Origin: Strigomonas culicis
Lineage: Eukaryota; Euglenozoa; Kinetoplastea; Trypanosomatida; Trypanosomatidae
Assembly: GCA_000482145.1 (NCBI GenBank)
Contig: AUXH01000006.1
Location: forward strand, 1 to 64,000
Direction of reading: 5' to 3'
Length of the DNA: 64,000 nucleotides
Shown here: positions 40,136-49,621 of the stretch, piece by piece
Layout: each line of letters opens with the position of its first letter
Position numbering within the stretch: the first letter of the stretch is position 1
Notes under the pieces: generated by a model
The model's input: the letters and a program-made list of their open reading frames with translations, nothing else
Databases searched by the model: none
What the model was told of the DNA's origin: nothing
Position numbers and translations under genes: made by a program

Positions 40136-40569
40136 AGTGTGTTAGTAAAAGAAAGACACAGATGACATAGTATAACAATAGAGGAGCATCTAGCGTCTAG
40201 TGATCCGTAACAAGGCTTCACAGGAACGTGTGCTTTGAAAAGTAAGAAGAGATCCAACCACAATAGTGTATTACGTTGCCTCGATACTGACACTGTTATC
40301 GACAAAACTACTGTTCCATACAGAATAGCGTCAAATCTCACAGTAAAGCACACGCTGCATGAAAAGAGAGCTTAAGAAAGAAACAAAAACGGAAAATAAA
40401 AAAATAGATACGCAACAAAAATGCGAATTCGTTAAAAAAAAAAAGAATAAAGACTAAGAAAAAAAAAGAGGATGAAGTCAATAAAAATCATCTATATATG
40501 TAACTTTTTTTTTTACAACAACTCAGATAATCAGAAGAAAAAAAATAGAAAAAGATTATGAGCCTAACG

Positions 40570-40990
40570 CAACGAGCACACATCTAAAGCACTATGAAGC
40601 GTGCATCGTGTAGACAGCGCTGTGCGCGTCTGGCAATCTGTAAGAATGGGAACCACTCCCACCAGAACCATGTAGCGGTTCACTGTGACGGCAACACAAA
40701 AAATAGATTCGCAATGCTCTCTCCCTCATTATACAGAGAAGAAGGAAGCACACGTCTCTTTCGAAGAGTACTTCGCATGTACTAAGCAGGCCATTCCGCA
40801 AGTAGTCAAACATCGGACACGTCGACGCGTTCACAAGGCTCTGTAGAAGCGGCTTCAGCCCGTCACTGAGAGTGCTCAGCGTCATGGAGTGCACCTGCTT
40901 CAGCATGCTCTTAGCAAAGGTGGTCGTGAAGAAGGTGACAATCGCATTTACGGTCGCGCCAGTCTTTGATGGGAATGCTTCATCTATTTT
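40570..40990 (-). pseudogene. Chimeric relic 1: YTM1 NLE fragment joined to 3' part of the 173-aa gene
   Basis: The sense strand from 40987 reads IDEAFPSKTG, then TVNAIVTFFTTTFAKSML, then LSDGLKPLLQSL and FDYLRN, aligning with YTM1 residues 1-66. The YTM1 start codon is ATA here. After about codon 70 the similarity switches to the C-terminal part of the gene at 52062-52583: CEVLFERD corresponds to TSEDLMAADK, and the DNA further on matches its 3' end. The frame stays open across the junction to a stop at 40592. It could start only from an out-of-context ATG at 41146. No full gene remains. The 5' flank (41000-41250) is also homologous to the YTM1 5' flank. Confidence 0.7.
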
Positions 40991-41452
40991 GAGTTGTGGT
41001 ATGAAACAAAGACAAAGTAGTGTGGTCGTTAAGGAAAGAGAAAGATGGTATATGATAATCATTAAAGCACTCTTATTGCGGAGGGATCCATAAGAAAAGT
41101 TCACGGGAACTCGTCCCTTCAACATACATATAATACAAGAGTGCATTATGATTCACTCATATATTTTTTTTGGTGTTTAACACAACCGATCATCTGTATA
41201 TGCAAGCTTTACATCTCACAGTAGCGCTCACGCTGTATGAAGAGAAGGCCTCAAAATGAAAACAAAAAACAAAACAAAAATCAGTGATACGAAAAGAAAA
41301 AGCGAATTATTCGTACACAAGTAAATAGAGAGAAATTAAACAAGAAAGCAAAAAAAGGAAGACCAAATCAAAAAAGAACATATATATACGAATTTCCTCT
41401 CCAGTAGTCTATATATTCAAGAAAGAAAGAAAAACAGAAAAAAAAATCGGTT

Positions 41453-42937
41453 CTATAAACGCATCCTCAAACGACACCATAGATGGCGGCAGCGGTACCG
41501 AACACACAACCCACGATACCGAGGACGAGAAGTAGATACATGGCGAAGTACTCCACCCACCCAACCTTCTTGAAACTCCATTGTCCGCAGTACATGACCA
41601 TGATGGGGGGGGTAGATCAGGCCGACGAAACCGCCGCACAAGGAGCCAACAAGTCCCAGCACAATATTGATACTCGGAATGAAGAGACCGGCCACCAGCA
41701 CGACAGAAGAAGAAATGGCGCACCAGAAGCAGTTCTTGTACCAGACCATGCGGTACACGTCCCACCCCATGTAATGGTAGTACACATCACGGATAGGGAT
41801 CTGATGCAGCGCGAAGCCCACGCACAGCTTGATTACCATGCCGAAGTACGAGACCCACATCTCGGGGGAGTTACGAGGCTGGTACTTCAGCAGAATGGAG
41901 TCATTCACCTCGCTACCGAAGCGGCAGTACCCGAAGATGCCGGACATGAAGTAGAAGGTGCCGCAGGTGCCGAGACCGAGGCACGATACAAGGACCATCC
42001 TCCGGGGAGAGGCATCGTTCATCTGGTGGTAGATCTCGAATGCATTCATCTGCACAAGGCAGGCGAACAGAAGACTTCCGAGCCCGACAATAGCGCTGTT
42101 ACCCGTGTTGAAGTAGTGGACGTCCGTTCGCCACCCGTTGACCTGCCAGTACTTGATGCAGTCCACCATCATGCACACGCAGAAAAACATGACCATCAGT
42201 ACCGCCAGCGTGGACACGTGGCGGAGAGAGTCGATATTCTTGAGGAGACAAATGGGGAAAATGAAAACAAGCCAAATCATAGATGTGATGAGCCGGTTCC
42301 CACTTTTAGTCTGTAGGAAAGCAGGCACGGAGGGGTCATCGAAGATGGGCGTGAACAGGTTGCCGATCGAGATCACATAGCTGACATCAGTGCCCAAGCA
42401 GAAGAGAACAAGAAAGATGGAAATGATCATGGACGGCCAGTACCCGAGAATCGCCTGGGCAATATCAGGGTACGTGCGCAGTCCAGTGGCATCTGCAGCG
42501 CGGGCCATGAGGTACAGCGCGAAGATTGTGAAGAAGACGATGATAATCAGGATTATCATTGCCATGGCGAGTCCCATGCTGTTGAAGGCCGAAGGAAGAC
42601 CCAGGATACCCGTACCAAGCGTGGCACTTCCGAGTGTGAAGGCACTCGCAACGTAGCCACCGGGGGGGATCATGTACTCGAAGCAACGCTTGCATTTGAG
42701 CAAAAATGCTCGACACCCTGTCCTCTTTGGGCGGTACCCCACTCTGTCTTCATCTTCTTCATCGTCGAACGGGTCAGGGGCGAACGAGCGACCCTCTTTT
42801 TTAGCGGCTCCGTCAAACGCAATGTGGGCCGCAGACACCTGTCGCTGCTCTTCACTGACAATTTCTTCAGCATTACCGGTGGTACGAGTAGGTTCGGTCG
42901 GGTCAAATACAGATTGTTCAGGACGGCTTTGCGACAT
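41453..42937 (-). CDS. Amino-acid transporter (AAAP family), array copy 1, frameshifted near the 3' end
   Basis: Polytopic permease of the AAAP/SLC36-38 type, with an acidic cytosolic N-terminus (~1-75), then about ten to eleven membrane segments beginning GGYVASAFTLGSATLGTGIL. It follows the other three copies until GLVGSLCGGFVGLIYPP. There the sense strand has C8 (plus G8 at 41605-41612) where an in-frame reading needs seven. The reading frame shifts and ends at 41453 with unrelated residues in place of the last transmembrane segment. In the alternative frame the canonical ending (GIVGCVF...AAAIYGVV) is intact to a stop at 41467. Either a true single-base lesion or an assembly error in a homopolymer. 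It is the most diverged copy. Confidence 0.85.
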   Translation of the reverse strand: MSQSRPEQSVFDPTEPTRTTGNAEEIVSEEQRQVSAAHIAFDGAAKKEGRSFAPDPFDDEEDEDRVGYRPKRTGCRAFLLKCKRCFEYMIPPGGYVASAFTLGSATLGTGILGLPSAFNSMGLAMAMIILIIIVFFTIFALYLMARAADATGLRTYPDIAQAILGYWPSMIISIFLVLFCLGTDVSYVISIGNLFTPIFDDPSVPAFLQTKSGNRLITSMIWLVFIFPICLLKNIDSLRHVSTLAVLMVMFFCVCMMVDCIKYWQVNGWRTDVHYFNTGNSAIVGLGSLLFACLVQMNAFEIYHQMNDASPRRMVLVSCLGLGTCGTFYFMSGIFGYCRFGSEVNDSILLKYQPRNSPEMWVSYFGMVIKLCVGFALHQIPIRDVYYHYMGWDVYRMVWYKNCFWCAISSSVVLVAGLFIPSINIVLGLVGSLCGGFVGLIYPPHHGHVLRTMEFQEGWVGGVLRHVSTSRPRYRGLCVRYRCRHLWCRLRMRL

Positions 42938-43159
42938 TGTGATGGACAGGTATAACGGTAGTATAGTTAGGGTTATTGATTTGATGTGTTTTGAAAAGGA
43001 ATGAAAAGTAAGAAATGAACAGAGATCTCTTTGATAACTGTAAAAGTATGAAGAGAAGATGTGAAAAGGACGACACTTTTATGTAGTCAGATGAGCACCA
43101 CTAACTACACAACAGCATTCTACGGTGGTAGTAGCATAGGACACGTCAAAACTCACTCT
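42938..43159. other. 5' flank of transporter copy 1
   Basis: Leader and spacer between chimeric relic 2 and transporter copy 1. It is AT-rich and contains no gene. Confidence 0.4.
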
Positions 43160-43610
43160 ATAGGGTCGAAGAAAGCTTAACACAATGAACACACGTCTCA
43201 ACCACTCTGCACAGTCCACTGTGTAGATGGGCTGTGCGCGTCCGTCAGCCACTTGGGGTAAGAGTCACACGAGCAGAACTATCTAGCAGAGCACCGTGAT
43301 GGCAGCACGAAAAATGGCTCCACCACGTCTTCACTTCACACATCCAAGAAAATGAAAAAGAACATGTCGCCTCCTCTTGGGTCTTCGCCCATAATGATGT
43401 CACCATTCAGCAAGTAGTCAAACTGATGAGACACCGACGCCTTCACAACACTCTGCAGCAGCGCCTTAAGAAAGTCAGTGAAAGTGTTCAGCGTAATGGA
43501 GTGCACCTGCTCCGCCATGCCCATTAAAAAAGTAGTCGTGAAGAAGGTGACAGCTGCATTTCGGTGGCATTCGTCCTTGTTGGCTCTGATTCATCTATTA
43601 TTTTATGTTG
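43160..43610 (-). pseudogene. Chimeric relic 2: YTM1 NLE fragment joined to 3' part of the 173-aa gene
   Basis: On the sense strand the copy starts near 43600 with ATAGATGAA, where YTM1 has ATGGATGAA. It continues through the FFTTTFAKSM region with at least one frameshift, then reads EQVHSITLNTFTDFLKALLQ and QFDYLLNGDIIMGED. After this point it follows the 173-aa gene (DMFFFIFLDV matches DKCLFISLCV). The tail, including TGTGTAGATGGGCTGTGCGCG on the plus strand near 43231, parallels the other relics. It is clearly non-coding. Confidence 0.65.
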
Positions 43611-44111
43611 TTGCATGAATGAAAAACAAAAGTATAGTAGTTCAAGAAAGAAAGAGAAGATACATACCAACAAAAAGATACATGTAGCATAATGCAACCA
43701 ATAAGAACGTCCCACAGAAATGTGTGTGTTGAACAGTATTCCGCTCTCTCCCAGAATGGTGCCATACTATATCGTAAAATGTACCACATTTCAGTACAAA
43801 AATAGTTTTCGATTTATCAAGGCGGCACATCTCACAATAGCACCCGTCCTATATGAAGAGAGAGCTACATACATGAAAAGAGCGAAAACTAACCCAAAAA
43901 AAAACGTAAAAAAGGAAAAGAAGACCGAATTATTGATAAACATGAAACCTGTATATATTAAAAGAGAGTATATCGCTTTTCAAAAAAAAAAAGTATGTAT
44001 AGTCACTTCTACATATATTCATTTGCATGTTTTTGAAACTACTGGACGTTTTAAAAAAAAAAGGGAGAAGGGGTAGAAAATTAAAGTAAAAAAAGAGCTC
44101 TTCATTCATCC
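43611..44111. other. 3' flank of transporter copy 2
   Basis: AT-rich spacer with homopolymer A runs on the plus strand near 43990 and 44054. It carries the 3' UTR of copy 2 and the 5' flank of relic 2. No gene was seen. Confidence 0.45.
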
Positions 44112-45581
44112 TCAAACGACACCATAGATGGCGGCAATGGAACCGAACACGCAGCCCACAATACCGAGGATGAGAAGTAGATACATGGCGAAGTACTCCA
44201 GCCAGCCCACCTTCTTGAAGCTCCACTGGCCGCAGTACATGACCATAATCGGGGGGTAGATCAGGCCGACGAAGGCACCGCACAGAGAGCCCATCAGCCC
44301 AAGCACGGTCACGATGCTCGGAATGAAGAGGCCGGCCACCATCACGACGGAAGAGGAAATGGCGCACCAGAAGCAGTTCTTGTACCAGACCATGCGGTAC
44401 ACGTCCCACCCCATGTAATGGTAGAACACATCGCGGATAGGGATCTGATGCAGCGCGAAGCCCACGCACAGCTTGATCACAATACCAAAGTACGAGACCC
44501 ACATCTCGGGGGAGTTACGAGGCTGGTACTTCAGCAGAATGGAGTCATTCACCTCGCTACCGAAGCGGCAGTACCCGAAGATGCCGGACATGAAGTAGAA
44601 GGTGCCACAGGTGCCCATGCCCAGGGCCGACACGAGAACCATCTTCCGGGGGGAGGCGTTGTTCATCTGGTGGTAGATCTCGAACGCATTCATCTGCACA
44701 AGGCAGGCAAAGAGAAGGCTCCCCAGACTCACAATGGCACCGTTACCCGTGTTGAAGTAGTTGACATCCGTTCTCCACCCGTTGGCCTTCCAGTACTTGA
44801 TGCAGTCCACCATCATGCACACGCAGAAGAACATGACCAGTAGCACCGCCAGCGTGGACACGTGGCGGAGCGAGTCCACGCTCTTAAGCAGGCAAATGGG
44901 GAAAATACAAGCAAGCCAAACCATGGCGATGATAAGACGGTTTCCGCTCTTCGTCTGCAGGTAGGCGGGCACGGAGGGGTCATCAAATATCGGCGTGAAC
45001 AGGTTGCCGATCGAGATGATATAGCTGACATCGATGCCCAAACAGAAGAGGACAAGAAACGCAGAAATGAACATGGACGGCCAGTAGCCGAGAATCGCCT
45101 GGGCAATATCAGGGTACGTGCGCATCCCGGTCACATCCGCAGCACGGGCCATGAGGTACAGGGAGAAGATCGTGAAGAAGACGATGATGATGAGGATGAT
45201 GAGAGCCATGGCGAGTCCCATGCTGTTGAAGGCAGAAGGGAGGGCAAGGATACCCGTACCAAGCGTCGCACTGCCGAGTGTGAAGGCACTGGCAATGTAG
45301 CCACCCGGGGGGATCATGTACTCTAAGCAGTACTTGAACTTCAAGAGGAATCCTCGGCATCCGGTCGGTGTCGGTTTCGATTTCACCCTGTTGTCGTCCT
45401 CTTCTTCATCAAATGGGTCTGCATCGCATGAACGGGTATCTTTCTTGGCAGCTGCGTCAAACACGATGTGGGCCGCGGAGACCTGTCGCTGCTCTTCACT
45501 GACGAATTGTTCAGTGTGCCCGGCGGTACGATTTGTGTCGTTCGGGTCAAACACTGAGTGTTCAGGACGGCTTTGCGACAT
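44112..45581 (-). CDS. Amino-acid transporter (AAAP family), array copy 2, 489 aa
   Basis: Intact permease of the kinetoplastid AAAP expansion, which imports amino acids across the plasma membrane. Layout: cytosolic acidic N-terminus with a conserved EEQRQVSAAHIVFDAA segment, then about eleven hydrophobic segments, among them FTLGSATLGTGILALPSAFN (substrate-path helix 1), ALIILIIIVFFTIFSLYLMA and FISAFLVLFCLGIDVSYIIS, ending AAIYGVV. The first 413 bp of the gene are identical to copy 3, although the rest differs at scattered sites. Substrate specificity cannot be read from the sequence. Confidence 0.93.
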   Translation of the reverse strand: MSQSRPEHSVFDPNDTNRTAGHTEQFVSEEQRQVSAAHIVFDAAAKKDTRSCDADPFDEEEDDNRVKSKPTPTGCRGFLLKFKYCLEYMIPPGGYIASAFTLGSATLGTGILALPSAFNSMGLAMALIILIIIVFFTIFSLYLMARAADVTGMRTYPDIAQAILGYWPSMFISAFLVLFCLGIDVSYIISIGNLFTPIFDDPSVPAYLQTKSGNRLIIAMVWLACIFPICLLKSVDSLRHVSTLAVLLVMFFCVCMMVDCIKYWKANGWRTDVNYFNTGNGAIVSLGSLLFACLVQMNAFEIYHQMNNASPRKMVLVSALGMGTCGTFYFMSGIFGYCRFGSEVNDSILLKYQPRNSPEMWVSYFGIVIKLCVGFALHQIPIRDVFYHYMGWDVYRMVWYKNCFWCAISSSVVMVAGLFIPSIVTVLGLMGSLCGAFVGLIYPPIMVMYCGQWSFKKVGWLEYFAMYLLLILGIVGCVFGSIAAIYGVV

Positions 45582-45829
45582 TTTAACGGACAGGTGTAAC
45601 GGTAGGATGCTTGTGTTAATAGATGTGTAGTTCGTAGGATTTGAAGATGAAATAAAAAGAAAAAACGAAAGAACACAGATGTGTGATATATGTAAGGGGA
45701 CTGAGAAAAGAATAAAAGGAGAAGAAACGTTATTTTAGTTACACAAAGATCACACAACAGTAAACCACAGTTGCAGTAGGATAGATGACATCAACAGTCA
45801 CTCTGTGTGGCCAAAGTGAGCATACCCAA
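45582..45829. other. 5' flank of transporter copy 2
   Basis: AT-rich leader and spacer between relic 3 and transporter copy 2. No gene was seen. Confidence 0.4.
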
Positions 45830-46255
45830 CGACAACATGTCTCAACCATTATGAAGATGGTGCGTTGCTGAAGCAATCTGTGGGCCCATGTGTCGCCACG
45901 GTTGGGAGCCGCTCACAGCAGAAGTATGTAGCAATGCACTGTGACGGCAACGGGGAAATGGCTTTTCAATTTACGCGTTTTCTGCGTACAGGAACAGAAG
46001 TAGGCGTACGTATATTGTTTCCTCCATGAGCTCTTCGCACGTAATGGACTTGTCACTCAGCACGTAGTCAAATTTCTGCGACACCTGCACCTCAACAAAC
46101 CTATGTAGCAGCGCACTACGAATGCACTGAGGGTGCATAGAAGCATCGCTTACACCTGCTTCGGTATGCTCTCTGCAAAGGTAGTCGCGAATATGGTGAG
46201 AACCAACTTTCGGTCAGCACAACTAGATGTTGTCTATGTTTCATTCATTTTATGG
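45830..46255 (-). pseudogene. Chimeric relic 3: YTM1 NLE fragment joined to 3' part of the 173-aa gene
   Basis: On the sense strand the copy starts at about 46249 with ATGAATGAAACA, like YTM1, but meets TAG at codon 5. ATTFAESIPKQV, then FDYVLSDKSITCEELMEE, shows the same switch from YTM1 (..NDEFIT) to the 173-aa gene (..SEDLMAAD). The downstream part is the closest of the relics to the real 3' end of the 173-aa gene (GTTGGGAGCCGCTCACAGCA on the plus strand near 45900 aligns with 52167-52186). It is degenerate. Confidence 0.65.
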
Positions 46256-46875
46256 ATTCTTTGGTATCGTACAAAAAAGAAAGACAAAGATGCGTTCAGA
46301 ATAAGAGCGATACTATACAGCAAACCAATAGAGACAGATCTAGCATGCAGTAATCCAAGTACAGACTTAATACGATTGAGTCGGTTGTACACCATTTAAT
46401 AGTTCAAACTGACCCATGCTTTACTTTAACGTTTTACTGACACTTTTCTTGACAAAACTCATGTTCTGTACATATAAGCGACCAATCTCCTAATAGCGTC
46501 CATGCTATACAAAGAGAAAGATTAAAAAGGGAAAATGAAAAAATGATCACAGAAAAAAAGAAATTAAAAAAAGCGAATTATGCGTAAACAATTGGAGAGT
46601 AAGGTAATCAAAAAACAAAAAAAAGAGAGAAACAGATCGAAAAAAAAGGTCCACTACATATATATATACATAGTGCTTTATCCCCAGAAAAAAAGGTTTT
46701 CGAAAGAAAAAACAATGAACAATGAAAGAACAAATCTAAAAAAAACAACATATATATGTAAAAACATATATATATATATATATATATAGTATTTTTCCCA
46801 AAAGAAACGTTTTCAGAAGAAAAAAAAGGAGAGAAGGGAAAGATTTATCATGAAAAAACTTTTATCGGTGCATTC
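46256..46875. other. 3' flank of transporter copy 3, with TA microsatellite
   Basis: Very AT-rich. TA repeats occur at about 46658-46670 and 46765-46788. The last ~75 bp before the transporter stop are nearly identical to the corresponding 3' flank of copy 4 (49545-49621), showing recent homogenisation of the 3' UTR. No gene was seen. Confidence 0.5.
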
Positions 46876-48345
46876 TCAAACAACACCATAGATGGCGGCA
46901 GCAGAACCGAACACGCAACCCACGATACCGAGGACGAGAAGTAGATACATGGCGCAGTACTCCATCCACCCAACCTTCTTGAAACTCCATTGTCCGCAGT
47001 ACATGACCATAATCGGGGGGTAGATCAGGCCAACGAAGGCACCGCACAGAGAGCCAACCAGGCCAAGCACCGTCACGATGCTCGGAATGAAGAGACCGGC
47101 GACCATCACGATGGAAGAAGAAATGGCGCACCAGAAGCAGTTCTTGTACCACGTCATGCGGTACACGTCCCACCCCATGTAATGGTAGAACACATCACGG
47201 ATAGGGATCTGATGCAGCGCAAAGCCCACGCACAGCTTGATCACCATGCCGAAGTACGAGACCCACATCTCGGGAGAGTTACGAGGCTGGTACTTCAGTA
47301 GAACGGAGTCATTCACCTCGCTACCGAAGCGGCAGTACCCGAAGATGCCGGACATGAAGTAGAAGGTGCCGCAGGTGCCCATGCCCAGGCACGATACAAG
47401 GACCATCTTCCGGGGAGAGGCGTCGTTCAACTGGTGGTAGATCTCGAACGCATTCATCTGCACAAGGCAGGCGAACAGAAGGCTTCCCAGACTCACAATG
47501 GCAGCGTTGCCCGTGTTGAAGTAGTTGACATCCGTTCGCCACCCGTTCACCTTCCAGTACTTGATGCAGTCCACCATCATGCACACACAGAAGAACATGA
47601 CCATCACCACGGCCAGCGTGGATACGTGACGAAGAGAGTCGACACTCTTAAGAAGGCAAATGGGGAAAATGCAGACAAGCCAAACCATGGCTGTGATGAG
47701 CCGGTTCCCGCCCTTCGTCCGCAGATACTCGGGTACGGAGGGATCATCGAAGATAGGTGTAAAAAGGTTACCGATCGATATCACATAGCTGACATCGATA
47801 CCCAAACAGTAGAAGACAAGAAAGATGGAAATGAACATGGACGGCCAGTAGCCGAGAATCGCCTGGGCAATATCAGGGTACGTGCGCAGTCCTGTGACAT
47901 CGGAACACCGGGCCATGAGGTACAGGGAGAAAATCGTGAAGAAGACGATGATGATGAGGATGATGAGAGCCATGGCGAGTCCCATGCTGTTGAAGGCAGA
48001 AGGGAGGGCAAGGATACCCGTACCAAGCGTCGCACTGCCGAGTGTGAAGGCACTGGCAATGTAGCCACCCGGGGGGATCATGTACTCTAAGCAGTACTTG
48101 AACTTCAAGAGGAATCCTCGGCATCCGGTCGGTGTCGGTTTCGATTTCACCCTGTTGTCGTCCTCTTCTTCATCAAATGGGTCTGCATCGCATGAACGGG
48201 TATCTTTCTTGGCAGCTGCGTCAAACACGATGTGGGCCGCGGAGACCTGTCGCTGCTCTTCACTGACGAATTGTTCAGTGTGCCCGGCGGTACGATTTGT
48301 GTCGTTCGGGTCAAACACTGAGTGTTCAGGACGGCTTTGCGACAT
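46876..48345 (-). CDS. Amino-acid transporter (AAAP family), array copy 3, 489 aa
   Basis: Intact, same family and membrane layout as copy 2, with 489 codons and the same ending (AAIYGVV). Residues 1-137 and the underlying DNA (47933-48345) are identical to copy 2. Further along it is closer to copy 4 at many positions (for example SDVTGLRTYPDI, SVDSLRHVSTLAVVMVMF), so the gene is a mosaic. All cysteines, prolines and glycines in the membrane core are kept, so it is presumed functional. Confidence 0.93.
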   Translation of the reverse strand: MSQSRPEHSVFDPNDTNRTAGHTEQFVSEEQRQVSAAHIVFDAAAKKDTRSCDADPFDEEEDDNRVKSKPTPTGCRGFLLKFKYCLEYMIPPGGYIASAFTLGSATLGTGILALPSAFNSMGLAMALIILIIIVFFTIFSLYLMARCSDVTGLRTYPDIAQAILGYWPSMFISIFLVFYCLGIDVSYVISIGNLFTPIFDDPSVPEYLRTKGGNRLITAMVWLVCIFPICLLKSVDSLRHVSTLAVVMVMFFCVCMMVDCIKYWKVNGWRTDVNYFNTGNAAIVSLGSLLFACLVQMNAFEIYHQLNDASPRKMVLVSCLGMGTCGTFYFMSGIFGYCRFGSEVNDSVLLKYQPRNSPEMWVSYFGMVIKLCVGFALHQIPIRDVFYHYMGWDVYRMTWYKNCFWCAISSSIVMVAGLFIPSIVTVLGLVGSLCGAFVGLIYPPIMVMYCGQWSFKKVGWMEYCAMYLLLVLGIVGCVFGSAAAIYGVV

Positions 48346-48549
48346 AGTTATACCCTTGTGTGAAGGTAGTAGAGTTCGAATTGTTGATTTTTTTTTTTAC
48401 GGTACGAGAATGGAAACTAAAAAAAAAAATGAACAGAGATTGTTTTAGAACCTATAAAGAGAGTACGAGGAGAGAAGAGATAGAAGGAACACTATAATAG
48501 CCACATAAATATCGTAATAAAAAATAAAAATATGAACAGTATCCCAAAG
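48346..48549. other. 5' flank of transporter copy 3
   Basis: AT-rich leader with a plus-strand T9-10 tract near 48390. It contains no gene. Confidence 0.4.
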
Positions 48550-48950
48550 TGTTAGTGGAAATAGGAAACATCAAGCAACCACAGTACGGAGCGGCAGTCG
48601 CTAAGGCCTCAAGCCCCTCCCAGCAGAAGTGCCTAGCAGTGCCCGTGGCGGCAATACGAATGATGGCGTTGCTGCTTCCTTCCTTTCTATAGACAGGAAC
48701 ACAAACAAGTACATATCTTCTGCTCTCCACTGCCCGATCGTGATAACGTCGTCATTCAGCTAGTCCTCTTTTTTTTTTACCCGTGCCCCCATAACACTCT
48801 GCAGCAGCGGATTAAGACATTTGGTGAAAGCAATCAGCAGAACCGAGGGGACCTACTCCGTTAGAATCATTGAAAAGGTAGTACTGGGGAAGGTGACAGC
48901 CACATCTCCGGTGGCACCATTGTCGATTCCGTATGCTTAGTCTATTTTAT
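48550..48950 (-). pseudogene. Chimeric relic 4: YTM1 NLE fragment joined to 3' part of the 173-aa gene
   Basis: On the sense strand it begins ATAGACTAAGC (decayed start and an immediate stop) and keeps recognisable NLE DNA (CACCTTCCCCAGTACTACC for the FFTTTF region). It reaches LNDDVITIG, then switches to AEDMYLFVFLSIERKE, which follows SEDLMAADKCLFISLCVEKED of the 173-aa gene. A T10 insertion near 48767-48777 (plus) interrupts the NLE part. It is non-coding. Confidence 0.65.
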
Positions 48951-49621
48951 CTTTCTTTCGGTCTTGTTTGAAAGAAAAAAGAGGTGTTGTGGTTAAACAA
49001 AGGGAGAAATGAGATACAACGATAATAACTGCACAATTAATGCAAAGGATCAACAAACCACTTCACAACAATCTATCCGTTGAAATTTACCTTCTGGTAT
49101 AACACGCACAGTGCATTACTCTCTTTTATCGTTTTTTTTTTTATCTGGACCAAACTAATGTTTAGTAGATCGAAGCCCCACTCCTGATAGTAGCATAGAT
49201 GCTACATAAAAAGAAAGTACAGATAAAATGAAGAGAAATTAACAAAAGAATCCTATGTAACCGAAATCCACTTTATAGAAAAGTGTAGTGATAAAGTACT
49301 ATCGAAAATAAAAAAGAGAAACAAAATACAACAATGAGGATAAATAGAATCAAAAAGAACTAATACATTCACATGTATAAACTATATACATATGTGTAGA
49401 AGTCTTATAAACAAAATCCGTTTTTTTTTTTTAAGTAGATGTATATATATATATATTTGACCATGTAATAAACGTTTTCGAAAGAAAAAACAATGAGAGA
49501 AACAAATCAAAAAAAAATAACATATATATATATCGTTTTTTCCCAAAAGAAACGTTTTCGAAAGAAAAAAAAAGGAGAGAAGGGAAAGATTTATCATGAA
49601 AAAACTTTTATCGGTGCATTC
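48951..49621. other. 3' flank of transporter copy 4
   Basis: AT-rich with T and A homopolymers and a short TA repeat near 49442-49456. The stretch 49545-49621 is nearly identical to the 3' flank of copy 3. No gene was seen. Confidence 0.5.

Noticed and set aside
46765..46788. TA repeat as an origin or structural element
   Set aside because: A simple AT microsatellite in a 3' flank, with similar repeats in sister spacers. No further support.
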